DNA of 64,000 bases from JAWKZG01 sp041396125. GTDB taxonomy: Bacteria > Pseudomonadota > Gammaproteobacteria > Competibacterales > Competibacteraceae. The stretch covers positions 620,001-684,000 of the forward strand of contig JAWKZG010000001.1 of assembly GCA_041396125.1 (NCBI GenBank), written 5' to 3'. The notes under the pieces were generated by a model. It worked only from the letters and a program-made list of their open reading frames with translations. It did no database searches and was not told where the DNA came from. Below, piece after piece: positions 44,097 through 53,899 of the stretch; position 1 is the first letter of the stretch; each line of letters starts with the position of its first letter. The translations under genes and the position numbers were made by a program.

Positions 44097-45326
44097 GTGA
44101 TCGGCGTCTGCATTCTCGGCGCGACCGGCTCGGTCGGCGTCAGCACGCTGGATGTGCTGGCTCGTCATCCTGACGATTATCAGGTGGTTGCGCTCAGTGC
44201 CCGACGCAATGTCGAGCGGCTACTGCAGCAATGTCTGCAATGGCAACCGCGCCTGGCAGTTATGACTGATCCCGCTGCAGCAGAGGAATTACGACAACGT
44301 TTACGCGAAGCCGGCAGTCGTATTGAGGTCTGCAGTGGCGACCAGGCCTTGATAACTGCGGCTACGCTGGATGAAAGCGATTATGTCATGGCAGCCATCG
44401 TTGGTGCCGCCGGACTGCAGCCTACTTTAGCTGCAGCCCGGGCTGGCAAACGGGTGCTGCTGGCGAATAAAGAAGCTTTGGTCATGGCGGGTGATTTATT
44501 CATGCAGGCGGTAGCCGGGGCTGGCGCTGAATTACTGCCTATCGACAGTGAGCACAATGCCTTGTTTCAATGCCTGCCATCGACATTTACCCAGGCAACA
44601 GGCAGGGCCGGGGACAGCACTGTCGACCCCAGACTAATCGGTTCGTTGCGGCACGCCGGCGTTACCCGTCTGCTGTTGACGGCCTCGGGAGGGCCTTTTC
44701 TGCATACACCGCCGGCACAACTGGCGGCGGTTACCCCGGCGCAGGCCTGTGCTCATCCGAACTGGGCAATGGGGCGCAAAATTTCAGTCGATTCTGCCAG
44801 TATGATGAATAAAGGGCTGGAAGTGATCGAAGCCTGCTGGCTGTTCGGGGCCGAACTGAACCAGGTGGATGTGGTCATTCATCCACAGAGCATTGTGCAT
44901 TCACTGGTGCAGTACAGTGACGGCTCGGTGCTCGCTCAATTGGGTAATCCGGATATGCGTACGCCTATTGCCCATGCTCTGGCCTGGCCGCAGCGAATGG
45001 CTGCCGGGGTTAGCGCATTGGATTTATGCGCAGTCGGGCGGCTGGACTTCCTGCCGCCCGATGAACAGCGTTTTCCCTGTCTGCGTCTGGCTCGTCAAGC
45101 CATGCAATCCGGCGGTGTCGGGCCGACGTTACTGAATGCCGCCAACGAGGTTGCGGTCGACGCCTTTTTACATGAGCGGCTGCGTTTCGATCAGATTCCA
45201 CATCTTATCGAAGAAGTTCTGAATGCGCTGCCGGTGCAAGCTGTAGAGAGTCTGGAGCAGGTGCTTGATGCAGATAGCCGGGCACGAGGCCTGGCTGAGC
45301 AACTGATCAGTACACGCCGGATTTGA
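44097..45326 (+). CDS. dxr: 1-deoxy-D-xylulose 5-phosphate reductoisomerase
   Basis: Second step of the MEP isoprenoid pathway. 409 residues from a GTG start: NADPH motif ILGATGSVGVSTLDVLARHP, LLANKEALVMAG, PIDSEHNALFQCL, and ASGGPF. Feeds precursors to UppS two genes upstream. A terminator-like hairpin follows. Confidence 0.97.
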   Translation: MIGVCILGATGSVGVSTLDVLARHPDDYQVVALSARRNVERLLQQCLQWQPRLAVMTDPAAAEELRQRLREAGSRIEVCSGDQALITAATLDESDYVMAAIVGAAGLQPTLAAARAGKRVLLANKEALVMAGDLFMQAVAGAGAELLPIDSEHNALFQCLPSTFTQATGRAGDSTVDPRLIGSLRHAGVTRLLLTASGGPFLHTPPAQLAAVTPAQACAHPNWAMGRKISVDSASMMNKGLEVIEACWLFGAELNQVDVVIHPQSIVHSLVQYSDGSVLAQLGNPDMRTPIAHALAWPQRMAAGVSALDLCAVGRLDFLPPDEQRFPCLRLARQAMQSGGVGPTLLNAANEVAVDAFLHERLRFDQIPHLIEEVLNALPVQAVESLEQVLDADSRARGLAEQLISTRRI

Positions 45327-45342
45327 TGCTGTCATCGACTAA

Positions 45343-45379
45343 GCTGTGCTGGCCTTATGAAGGGCCACGCAGCATTTTT
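45343..45379 (+). terminator. Terminator-like hairpin between dxr and rseP
   Basis: GCTGTG-c-TGGCC (45343-45354) pairs with GGCCA-CGCAGC (45363-45373), one bulge and one GU pair. TTTTT follows at 45375-45379. It meets the form of a Rho-independent terminator, yet rseP starts only 18 bases later and belongs to the same conserved cluster, so partial termination is likely. Confidence 0.6.
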
Positions 45380-45396
45380 CTTATTACGAGGCGCGA

Positions 45397-46761
45397 ATGA
45401 ATGGTTCTTTGCTGTCATTACTGGCATTGATCGTAACCCTTGGGGTACTGATCTCATTTCATGAATTTGGCCACTTCTGGGTGGCCCGCCGACTCGGCGT
45501 GAAAGTACTGCGGTTTTCCATTGGATTTGGTAAACCGCTCTGGTCCCGGCGTGGTAAAACGGATGACACCGAATATGTGATCGCTGCCATTCCCCTGGGC
45601 GGTTATGTGCAGATGCTGGATGAGCGCGAAGGTAATGTCCCGACGCAGGAATTATCACGTGCGTTTAATCGTAAACCGGTAGGATCACGCATCGCGATCG
45701 TGGTTGCCGGACCCGCCTTTAATTTTATTTTTGCCATACTGGCGTTCAGCGTTATTTACATGCTGGGCGTGAACAGCATCAAGCCGCTGCTGGACGCACC
45801 GCGACCGGATTCTATTGCAGAAGCTGCCGGTTTTCAGCCTGATGACCTGATCGTCAGCGTCGATAATGAGCCAGTGCAAACCCTGGAGGCTGCCCTGCTG
45901 AGATTGATCGATCGCAGTCTGGCCGGTGGTCAGGTTGAGGTGGAAGTGCTGGATCGTGATCAGCGCCGGCAGCTGCGGATTCTGGATCTGGCAGAACAGG
46001 ATCTGGCAGGGGAAACCGATATTTTACGGCAGCTTGGTTTACAGCCCTGGCGGCCGGCGTTTCCTGCTTTGATTGCCGATGTCGTTCCCGCTGGAGCGGC
46101 CGCGCAAGCGGGTTTGCAGGGGGGCGATCTGGTGCTTTCGGTAGACGGACAGGCGGTGCACAACTGGATTGAATGGGCGGAATATGTGCAGGCGCGACCG
46201 GAACAGCGCATCGAGGTCATGGTCGAGCGTGACGGCCGGCAGCAGGTGCTGGAAGTTGTGCCTGAGCGTGTCACGACCGAGCAGGGGGACATCGGTCGGG
46301 TCGGAGCGATGGCGCAGGTGCCTGCCAATAGTAGTGCTGATCCCAATCGGGTGCTGATTCACTACGGGCCATTGCAGGCACTGTGGCATGGTGTGGAAAA
46401 AACCTGGGATATGTCCTTGTTCACGTTCCGGATGCTGGGTCGGATGCTGATCGGTCAGGCATCGCTGGAAAATATCAGTGGTCCGATTACTATCGGCAAA
46501 TATGCCGGTCAGTCAGCCAGCATGGGCTGGAATGCCTTTTTATCGTTCATGGCGCTGGTCAGTATCAGCCTGGGTGTGCTGAATTTACTGCCAGTACCGG
46601 TTTTGGATGGCGGACATCTACTTTATTATCTCATCGAGATCATTAAAGGTAAGCCCTTATCCGAAACAGCCCAATACCTGGGCCAGCGCATTGGACTGGC
46701 GATGGTTGTGGCTTTAATGGGGCTGGCCTTGTTTAATGATTTTGTGCGCCTGCTACAATAA
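45397..46761 (+). CDS. rseP: Site-2 protease RseP
   Basis: Inner-membrane zinc protease that cleaves RseA to release sigmaE, and clears signal peptides. 454 residues: the zinc motif HEFGH near the N-terminus, two periplasmic PDZ domains (about 115-190 and 205-290), and the second zinc region PVPVLDGGHLLYYLIE. Lies beside bamA, whose folding defects are what sigmaE senses. Confidence 0.96.
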   Translation: MNGSLLSLLALIVTLGVLISFHEFGHFWVARRLGVKVLRFSIGFGKPLWSRRGKTDDTEYVIAAIPLGGYVQMLDEREGNVPTQELSRAFNRKPVGSRIAIVVAGPAFNFIFAILAFSVIYMLGVNSIKPLLDAPRPDSIAEAAGFQPDDLIVSVDNEPVQTLEAALLRLIDRSLAGGQVEVEVLDRDQRRQLRILDLAEQDLAGETDILRQLGLQPWRPAFPALIADVVPAGAAAQAGLQGGDLVLSVDGQAVHNWIEWAEYVQARPEQRIEVMVERDGRQQVLEVVPERVTTEQGDIGRVGAMAQVPANSSADPNRVLIHYGPLQALWHGVEKTWDMSLFTFRMLGRMLIGQASLENISGPITIGKYAGQSASMGWNAFLSFMALVSISLGVLNLLPVPVLDGGHLLYYLIEIIKGKPLSETAQYLGQRIGLAMVVALMGLALFNDFVRLLQ

Positions 46762-46843
46762 GCCGATTCATTCAGTCGGCGAATGCGCGCGCGTGCATCT
46801 TGGCTCTGCTGCGATACTCTAAACATTATTAATTGATTGAAAT

Positions 46844-49152
46844 ATGAAAAAAACAATCTTGGTTTTTGTCGGGTTGCTGGGGCTGGGGAGCTTGGTATGG
46901 ATGCCGCAGGTTCGCTCGCAGGCAGTAGATTCCACGGCGGCTTTTACCATCAGCGATATTCGCGTTGAAGGGCTGCAGCGTATCTCTGCCGGGACGGTGT
47001 TCAATTATTTACCGGCCGGTGTCGGATCGACCATCAGCCCGGCGGATTACGCTGAAATTATCCGAGCCCTGTTCAAAACCGGGTTCTTTACCGATATCAG
47101 CCTGGCGCGCGATGGCAATGTGCTGGTCATCAATGTGGTAGAGCGACCGTCGGTTGCGGAAATCAATATCAGTGGCAATAAAGATATTCCCACCGATGAT
47201 TTGCTGGCTGCTCTGCGCGATATCGGTCTGGCCGAAGGCCGGGTGTTTGACCGCGCCCTGTTGGATCGGGTCGAGCAGGAACTGGTCAATCAGTATTTTG
47301 GTCGCGGTAAATATGCGGCCAAGCTGGATGTGGCTGTGCGCACGCTGCCGCGTAATCGGGTGGCCATCGATTTGACCGTATCGGAAGGGGTTGCTGCCCG
47401 CATACGACAAATCAACATCGTGGGTAACCAGGATTTTGACGATGATGATTTGCTGGATCAGTTTCAGCTGACCACATCCGGTATTATCACTATCCTGACC
47501 AAATCGGATCAGTACTCCAAACAAAAACTGGAAGCGGACATTGAAGCGCTGCGTTCGTTCTACCTGGACCGGGGCTATCTGCGTTTCAATGTCAATTCAA
47601 CGCAGGTCTCGATTTCGCCCGATAAAAAAGATATTTATGTCACGATTAATATCACCGAAGGCGAACCGTATACCATTCGTGATGTTAATTTGCGCGGTAA
47701 TCTGCTGATTCCCGAGGAAGAACTACGAGACCTGATTACCTTGCAGGAAGGCGAAGTTTTCTCCCGCAGCGAGGCTAACCAGGTTGTGCAGGCACTGGCT
47801 GACCGGTTCGGTGAGGATGGCTACGCGTTTGCGGTGATCGATACCGTACCGAATCTGGACGATGCCACCAGTCAGGTTGACCTGACATTTGTGATTGACC
47901 CGGGTCGGCGCGTTTACGTGCGGCGAATCAATTTCAGCGGCAACCTCAAAACCAACGATGATGTCCTGCGCCGGGAAATGCGCCAGGCCGAGGGTGGCTG
48001 GTTTTCGACCAAAGACATCAAGCGCTCGCAGGTACGCCTGCAACGCCTGCCTTATCTGGCTGATGTGCAGGTCGACAGTCAGCCGGTACCGGGTTCGCCT
48101 GATCAGGTGGATATCGATATTGCCGTCGAAGAACGAAATTCCGGTAGCCTGAACGTAGGTCTGGGCTACGGTCAAACCGAAGGCTTTCTGTTTAATGCTG
48201 CTGTATCGCAGAGTAATTTTCTCGGTACCGGCAATGAGGTCGGATTTGCTTTTAACAATAGTGATTCCGACACCCTGTACAGCCTGACCTACAATAACCC
48301 TTACTACACACCGGATGGCGTCAGCAGGGGGTTCCGTCTGAGCTACCGCGAAACCGATGCCGGGGAAAACAACACGGCAGATTATGTGGTGGACAGACTG
48401 GTCGGCTTATTGAATTATGGTTTCCCACTAAACGAATTTGATACCTGGCGAGTGGGGGCCGGCCTGGAAAACCTGCACATCAAAACGACCGAAAGCTCAC
48501 CGCAGGAAATCTTCGATTATCTGGATGAGAATGGCGATGATTTCTGGAATATCAAACTGGAAAGCAGCTGGTCGCGCGATAGCCGTAACCGGATTATTTT
48601 CCCGACAGAAGGGTATTTAAACCGCGTGGCTCTGGAAGTGGCCTTGCCCGGTAGCGATACCGAATACTATAAAATTGATTATCTGCACCGCGGTTATTTC
48701 CCCTTGAATGACGGCCTGACGTTAACCTGGCGTGGTGTGCTAGGCTATGGTGATGGTTATGGCGATCAGGATTCCTTGCCGTTTTTTGAAAACTATTATG
48801 CTGGCGGATTACGCACAGTGCGTGGCTTCGAGACCAATACCCTGGGCCCCAGATACAGCAACGGCGAAGCTAGCGGCGGCAGTGTGCGGGTGGTTGGCGG
48901 CACTGAGGTAATCAGTAAATTGCCGTTTCTGGCAGATTCCGATAATTTCCGGATTTCTGCTTTTTTGACATTGGTAATGTGTTTGAAACTCCAAGTGATT
49001 TTGATGCGGGTGAGCTGCGCTATTCCACCGGCCTGAGCTTCATGTGGATATCGCCCCTGGGGCCTTTGTCGCTGAGCTATGCGCTGCCAATTAACGATGA
49101 AGATGACGATGATGTCGAAAATTTTCAATTCTCCTTCGGTGTCCCGTTCTAA
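46844..49152 (+). CDS. bamA: Outer membrane assembly factor BamA (frameshifted near C-terminus)
   Basis: Core of the BAM complex. Signal peptide, five POTRA domains (about 30-430, starting FTISDIRVEGLQRIS), then the Omp85 barrel (NVGLGYGQTEGF, RGFETNTLGPRY). The frame breaks in the T run at 48961-48966; adding one T restores FFDIGNVFETPSDFDAGELR, SLSYALPINDE and the C-terminal beta-signal ending GVPF at 49152, total 769 residues. BamA is essential and its terminal beta-signal matters, so a base-calling loss is much more likely than a true mutation. Confidence 0.93.
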
Positions 49153-49168
49153 ACGTTCAGGGTAGTTC

Positions 49169-49708
49169 ATGAAATTACGCGTGCACAGTATGACCCGCCC
49201 TCTAGTCATGGCGGTTATGTTTTGGAGCATTTTGGGCAGCGCTGGCTTGCTGGCGCCCGTTGCATTTGCGCAAATACCGCTCAAAATCGGTTTCGTCAAC
49301 GCCAGTATCATTCTGGAAAAAGCGCCGCAAGCCGAAGAGGCACGCAAACGGCTGGAAGAAGAGTTTGACGAGCGCGATCTGGCATTGGTAGAAGCGCAAA
49401 AATTCGTCCGCGAGCTGGAAGACCGCTTGATTGACGAAGGCTCGGATATGAGTGACAACGATCGGCGCAAGCTGGAACGTGAGATCCGTAACCAAAAACG
49501 TGATCTCAAACGCATGGAAGAAGAGTTTAAAGAAGATTTTAATCTGCGTCGCAACGAAGAACTCGGCAAGTTGCAGCGTTTGGTGTATGAGGCAATCGTC
49601 AGCCTGGCCAAGGCTGAGGAATTCGATCTGATCGTCAATCAGGATTCGGTTATTTTCGCCAGTCAACGCGTTGATGTTACCGAAAAAGTATTAGAGCGTT
49701 TGCAATGA
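49169..49708 (+). CDS. skp: Periplasmic chaperone Skp/OmpH
   Basis: Holds unfolded outer-membrane proteins on their way to BamA. 179 residues: signal peptide ending near APVAFAQ, IGFVNASIILEKAPQ, long coiled-coil tentacles (about 60-140) rich in Glu/Lys/Arg, and a C-terminal beta strand. Follows bamA by 16 bases as usual. Confidence 0.93.
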   Translation: MKLRVHSMTRPLVMAVMFWSILGSAGLLAPVAFAQIPLKIGFVNASIILEKAPQAEEARKRLEEEFDERDLALVEAQKFVRELEDRLIDEGSDMSDNDRRKLEREIRNQKRDLKRMEEEFKEDFNLRRNEELGKLQRLVYEAIVSLAKAEEFDLIVNQDSVIFASQRVDVTEKVLERLQ

Positions 49709-49745
49709 GAGCGCGAGTTGCAGAGGCGTCCGCACTGAGCGCAGT

Positions 49746-50789
49746 GTGGTGAAACGCAGTCTGGCCGAACTTGCTGCGGTTGCCGAAGCGCAATTACAGG
49801 GCGATAGCGAGCTGATGATCAGCGGTGTTGCCACGCTGGAACATGCAGGGCCACAACATATCAGCTTTCTGGCGAATTCCCGTTACCGCCAGCTGCTGAC
49901 TAAAACCCAGGCCGGTGCTGTTATTGTAGCGGCAGCAGACGCTGTACTTTGTCCGGGTGCAGCTATGATTGCGCCTAATCCCCTGCTGTCGTACACCAAA
50001 GTGGCTACCCTGTTTTACAATGATGCCCGCAACGGTGACCGGCAGCCTCCATCCGGTGTACACCCCAGTGCCTGGGTGAGTTCTGACGCCAGGGTAGCAG
50101 ATTCGGCCTGGATTGGACCGCAATGCACAATCGAGGCGGGCGCTGTTATTGAGGCGGGTGTCTCGATCGGACCGGGCTGTGTGATCGGGGCCGGCGCCGT
50201 TATTGGGCGTGATTCGCAATTGCTGGCCAATATAACACTGTGCCATGGCGTGATGCTGGGACAGCGCGTACTGGTGCATCCGGGCGCGGTGATCGGCAGC
50301 GACGGGTTTGGCAATGTCAAGCATGAGGGCCGCTGGGTTAAAATCCCCCAACTGGGTAGTGTCCGTATTGGCGATGATGTTGAGATCGGAGCCAATACAA
50401 CTATTGATCGTGGCGCGATCGACGATACCGTGATCGAAGACGGGGTCAAGCTGGACAACCAGATTCAGATTGCGCATAACGTGCATATCGGTGCGCATAC
50501 CGCTATTGCCGGCTGTGTCGGGATTGCCGGCAGCGCCAAAATCGGCCGCCATTGTATGCTGGGCGGTGGTGTAGGTGTCGCAGGCCATCTGGAAATTGCC
50601 GACCATGTCACTGTAACGGGGATGTCCCTGGTGACCCAGTCAATTTTGGAATCTGGCGTATATTCCTCCGGCCTTGCGGTTGAATCAAACCGGACCTGGA
50701 ATAAAATAAGCGCCCGCTTGCGCCGCATTGATGAACTGGCGCGGCGCATTATAGCTCTTGAAAAAAGAGCCTCTGGAGAACGTGGGTGA
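49746..50789 (+). CDS. lpxD: UDP-3-O-acylglucosamine N-acyltransferase LpxD
   Basis: Third acylation step of lipid A synthesis. 347 residues: N-terminal uridine-binding domain (GVATLEHAGPQHISFLANSR), left-handed beta-helix of hexapeptide repeats, with the catalytic His in NQIQIAHNVHIGAHT. Start is one of two tandem GTG codons. Ends inside the fabZ start. Confidence 0.96.
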   Translation: MVKRSLAELAAVAEAQLQGDSELMISGVATLEHAGPQHISFLANSRYRQLLTKTQAGAVIVAAADAVLCPGAAMIAPNPLLSYTKVATLFYNDARNGDRQPPSGVHPSAWVSSDARVADSAWIGPQCTIEAGAVIEAGVSIGPGCVIGAGAVIGRDSQLLANITLCHGVMLGQRVLVHPGAVIGSDGFGNVKHEGRWVKIPQLGSVRIGDDVEIGANTTIDRGAIDDTVIEDGVKLDNQIQIAHNVHIGAHTAIAGCVGIAGSAKIGRHCMLGGGVGVAGHLEIADHVTVTGMSLVTQSILESGVYSSGLAVESNRTWNKISARLRRIDELARRIIALEKRASGERG

Positions 50790-51241
50790 ATACGGAAAAA
50801 AAATTAGATATTGGTCAGGTGCTGCAGTATTTGCCGCATCGTTATCCGTTTTTATTGGTCGACAGGGTATTGGATTATGTGCCTGACGAGTCTTTGCTGG
50901 GCCTGAAAAACATTACCTATAACGAGCCTTTTTTTACGGGGCATTTTCCCCAGCGGCCCATTATGCCGGGCGTGCTGATCATCGAAGCGCTGGCGCAGGC
51001 AACAGGGATTCTGGCATTTGTCAGCGGTGAGGATAAAACCGATGGCGAAATGTTTTACCTGGTCGGTGTGGATAATGCCCGGTTCAAACAACCGGTAGAA
51101 CCGGGCGATCAATTATTGTTGGATGTACAGATACGCCGGATCAAACGTGGCATCGGGATGTTCACGGGTGTGGCCCGGGTAGACGATAAAATTGTAGCCT
51201 CGGCTGAACTGATGTGCGCCCGGCGAGGAATCAACATATGA
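50786..51241 (+). CDS. fabZ: 3-hydroxyacyl-ACP dehydratase FabZ
   Basis: Hot-dog fold dehydratase of fatty acid synthesis. 151 residues: LPHRYPFLLVDRVLDY, the active-site His in GHFPQRPIMPGVLIIEALAQ with the catalytic Glu. Starts with GTG overlapping lpxD, and overlaps lpxA by ATGA: tight coupling of fatty acid and lipid A supply. Confidence 0.97.
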   Translation: MNTEKKLDIGQVLQYLPHRYPFLLVDRVLDYVPDESLLGLKNITYNEPFFTGHFPQRPIMPGVLIIEALAQATGILAFVSGEDKTDGEMFYLVGVDNARFKQPVEPGDQLLLDVQIRRIKRGIGMFTGVARVDDKIVASAELMCARRGINI

Positions 51242-52008
51242 TAGACCTCCGTGCTGTGGTGGACCCCAGTGCCCAAGTGGCTGATTCCGTCAGCATCGGG
51301 CCTTATTCCATCATTGGCCCCGAGGTGGAAATCGGTGCGGGAACCTGGATCGGGCCACATGTGGTTGTCAAAGGACCAACCCGGATCGGCCGAGACAATC
51401 GCATTTTTCAATTTGCCTCGATTGGTGAGGATCCGCAAGATAAAAAATATCGCGGCGAGCCTACCCGACTGGAAATTGGTGACCGCAATACCATTCGTGA
51501 GTACTGTACGATTAATCGCGGTACCGCGCAGGATCAGGGGCTGACCCGGCTCGGTGACGATAACTGGATCATGGCATATTGCCATATTGCCCATGACTGC
51601 ATTATTGGCAGCCATTCGATATTTGCCAATAACGCTTCTCTGGCCGGGCATGTCCGTATCGACGACTACGCGATTCTGGGTGGTTATACCCTGGTGTACC
51701 AGTTTTGCCGTCTGGGGGCTTACAGTTTCAGCGCCTTTGCCTGCGGTGTGAACAAAGATATTCCGCCGTTTGTAATGGCAGCGGGTTATCGGGCTGAACC
51801 GCGCGGCATCAATATTGAGGGGCTGCGGCGGCACCAATTCACAGCCGATGAAATTGCGGCTATCAAACAGGCGTATAAACTGATCTATCGCTCCGATTTG
51901 CGACTTGAACAAGCTGTCGAGCAGATGCGCTCACTGGCCGAAAACTATCCCCGTATCAGCTTGCTGCGGGAATTTCTGGCTTCTGCCGAGCACGGCATTA
52001 TCCGCTGA
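51238..52008 (+). CDS. lpxA: UDP-N-acetylglucosamine acyltransferase LpxA
   Basis: First step of lipid A synthesis. 256 residues of hexapeptide repeats (SIGPYSIIGPEVEIGAG), with the catalytic His in CHIAHDCIIGSHS and a C-terminal helical domain. The ATG at 51238 overlaps the fabZ stop; the longer frame from 51214 is rejected since MIDLRAVVDPSAQ matches the family start. Confidence 0.97.
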   Translation: MIDLRAVVDPSAQVADSVSIGPYSIIGPEVEIGAGTWIGPHVVVKGPTRIGRDNRIFQFASIGEDPQDKKYRGEPTRLEIGDRNTIREYCTINRGTAQDQGLTRLGDDNWIMAYCHIAHDCIIGSHSIFANNASLAGHVRIDDYAILGGYTLVYQFCRLGAYSFSAFACGVNKDIPPFVMAAGYRAEPRGINIEGLRRHQFTADEIAAIKQAYKLIYRSDLRLEQAVEQMRSLAENYPRISLLREFLASAEHGIIR

Positions 52009-52025
52009 GCTATCAGGTTGCCGCG

Positions 52026-53201
52026 ATGAGCGTGGCTGCTGCCAACAAGCCGACAATCGCCCTGGTCGCTGGCGAGCAGTCCGGCGATATCCTGGGTGCG
52101 GGCCTGATGCAGGCGCTTCAACAGCGTTCAACCCGGTTTACTTTCAGTGGTATCGGTGGTCCGCGCATGCAGGCGCTGGGTTTACAGTCGCTGGCACCGA
52201 TGGAAGCATTGTCGGTCATGGGACTGGTCGAGCCGCTTAAACACCTGCCGGAATTACTCCGTATTCGCCGTAGCTTATTCCAGCACTTTAGCCAGCATCC
52301 GCCAGCCGTTTTCATCGGCATTGATGCCCCGGATTTCAATTTGGGGCTGGAGCAGCGCCTGCGTCAAACAGGTATTGCAACTGTGCACTATGTCAGCCCT
52401 TCGGTTTGGGCCTGGCGGCGCTGGCGCATAAAAAAAATCGCTCGCAGTGTGGATCTGATGCTGACCCTGTTTCCCTTTGAAGCCCGCTTTTATGAACAGG
52501 CCGGCATCCCGGTGCGTTGCGTTGGGCATCCGCTGGCGGATCAGATTCCGCTGCAGGCTGATCGCGATTCTGCCCGCCGGGCGTTAGCGTGTGATACCGC
52601 GACAACGCTGGTAGCGTTACTGCCCGGCAGCCGCAGTAGTGAAGTCGAGCGGCTCGCGCCCTTGTTTTTACAAACAGCGCAGCAGCTGATCCAGCGACAC
52701 TCCGGGGTGCAGTTTATTATTCCGGCGGCGACCCCGGCCCTGGCGCAGCGCCTGCGCGCTTTGCTGACAGATCCTGCGCTGGCGGCCGTTACCCGTCTGG
52801 TTGACGGGCAGGCACACACGGTGATGGCGGCGGCCGATGCTGTACTGCTGGCGTCAGGCACTGCGACGCTGGAAGCGATGCTGTTAAAACGGCCGATGGT
52901 CGTGGCTTACCGGACAGCACCGCTGACCGCCTGGCTGGCCCGTCGGCTGGTTAAGGCACCGTATTTTGCGTTGCCAAATTTATTGGCTGGCGAACGTCTG
53001 GTCGCGGAGTTTTTTCAGGAACAGGCAACAGCTGACGCATTGGCCAAAGCGCTGCTTGCCTTATTGGACGACAAGCAGCATGTGCAAAGCCTGCAGCAAC
53101 GTTTTATGGACTTGCATCAAACGCTGCAGCGCAATGCCAGTATCCAGGCGGCGACAGCAATCGAGGCTTTGCTAGCCGATTCCAGCAGCCAGAATATCTA
53201 A
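52026..53201 (+). CDS. lpxB: Lipid-A-disaccharide synthase LpxB
   Basis: Glycosyltransferase family 19 enzyme that joins UDP-diacylglucosamine and lipid X. 391 residues: ALVAGEQSGDILGAGLMQAL, GIGGPRMQALG, YVSPSVWAWRRWRIKKI, LLPGSRSSEVERL and LASGTATLEAML. Membrane-peripheral. Confidence 0.97.
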   Translation: MSVAAANKPTIALVAGEQSGDILGAGLMQALQQRSTRFTFSGIGGPRMQALGLQSLAPMEALSVMGLVEPLKHLPELLRIRRSLFQHFSQHPPAVFIGIDAPDFNLGLEQRLRQTGIATVHYVSPSVWAWRRWRIKKIARSVDLMLTLFPFEARFYEQAGIPVRCVGHPLADQIPLQADRDSARRALACDTATTLVALLPGSRSSEVERLAPLFLQTAQQLIQRHSGVQFIIPAATPALAQRLRALLTDPALAAVTRLVDGQAHTVMAAADAVLLASGTATLEAMLLKRPMVVAYRTAPLTAWLARRLVKAPYFALPNLLAGERLVAEFFQEQATADALAKALLALLDDKQHVQSLQQRFMDLHQTLQRNASIQAATAIEALLADSSSQNI

Positions 53202-53320
53202 TCGCTGCCGTCAGGTCTGGCGTAATACCAATAATTCAATACGCAACGCTTCCATATCATGTGCAGCCCCGGGGTTCTGGCCTTGTGGGTCTGGCTTTGG
53301 GGGGGCAGGACAATAACACT

Positions 53321-53899
53321 ATGCAGAATGATTTAATTGCCGGTATTGACGAAGCCGGGCGTGGTCCGTTAGCCGGCCCGGTGGTCGCTGCGGCGGTGAT
53401 ACTCGATCCGCTGCGGCCGATCAGCGGCCTGGCCGATTCCAAAAAACTCAGTGCCGCCAAGCGCGAACATCTTACCGCTATTATCAAGGGAACAGCACGG
53501 GCCTGGTACATCGCCGAAGCTTCGGTTGCTGAAATAGACCAGCTGAATATCCTGCAGGCCACGCTGCTGGCGATGCGACGGGCCTTGACGGGCCTTGACT
53601 GTGTGCCCGAGCTGGCTTTGATCGACGGTAACCGCCTGCCACGGGATCTACCTTGCCCGGCCCGCGCACTGGTACGGGGCGATGCGCTGGAGCCATGTAT
53701 CAGTGCAGCATCGATCCTGGCCAAGACCCACCGGGATGCATTATTACGCGAATGCGATAAAATTTATCCCGCTTACGGTTTTGCCCGACACATGGGCTAT
53801 GGCACCCCCCAACACCTGGCAGCATTGGCCGAACACGGCCCAACACCGATTCACCGACAGAGTTTTGCGCCGGTACGGCAGGCACGGAGAACATTATGA
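53321..53899 (+). CDS. rnhB: Ribonuclease HII
   Basis: Removes ribonucleotides from DNA. 192 residues; GIDEAGRGPLAGPVVAAAV with the Asp-Glu active-site pair, DSKKLSAAKRE, and the third Asp in LIDGNRLP, fourth near ASILAKTHRD. The ATG at 53321 has AGGA upstream; the 20-residue extension from 53261 is rejected. Overlaps dnaE by ATGA-type coupling. Confidence 0.96.
   Translation: MQNDLIAGIDEAGRGPLAGPVVAAAVILDPLRPISGLADSKKLSAAKREHLTAIIKGTARAWYIAEASVAEIDQLNILQATLLAMRRALTGLDCVPELALIDGNRLPRDLPCPARALVRGDALEPCISAASILAKTHRDALLRECDKIYPAYGFARHMGYGTPQHLAALAEHGPTPIHRQSFAPVRQARRTL

Noticed and set aside
48796..49638. A 280-codon minus-strand frame over the end of bamA and skp
   Set aside because: Serine/arginine-rich shadow of the coiled-coil Skp codons; real genes lie on the plus strand.
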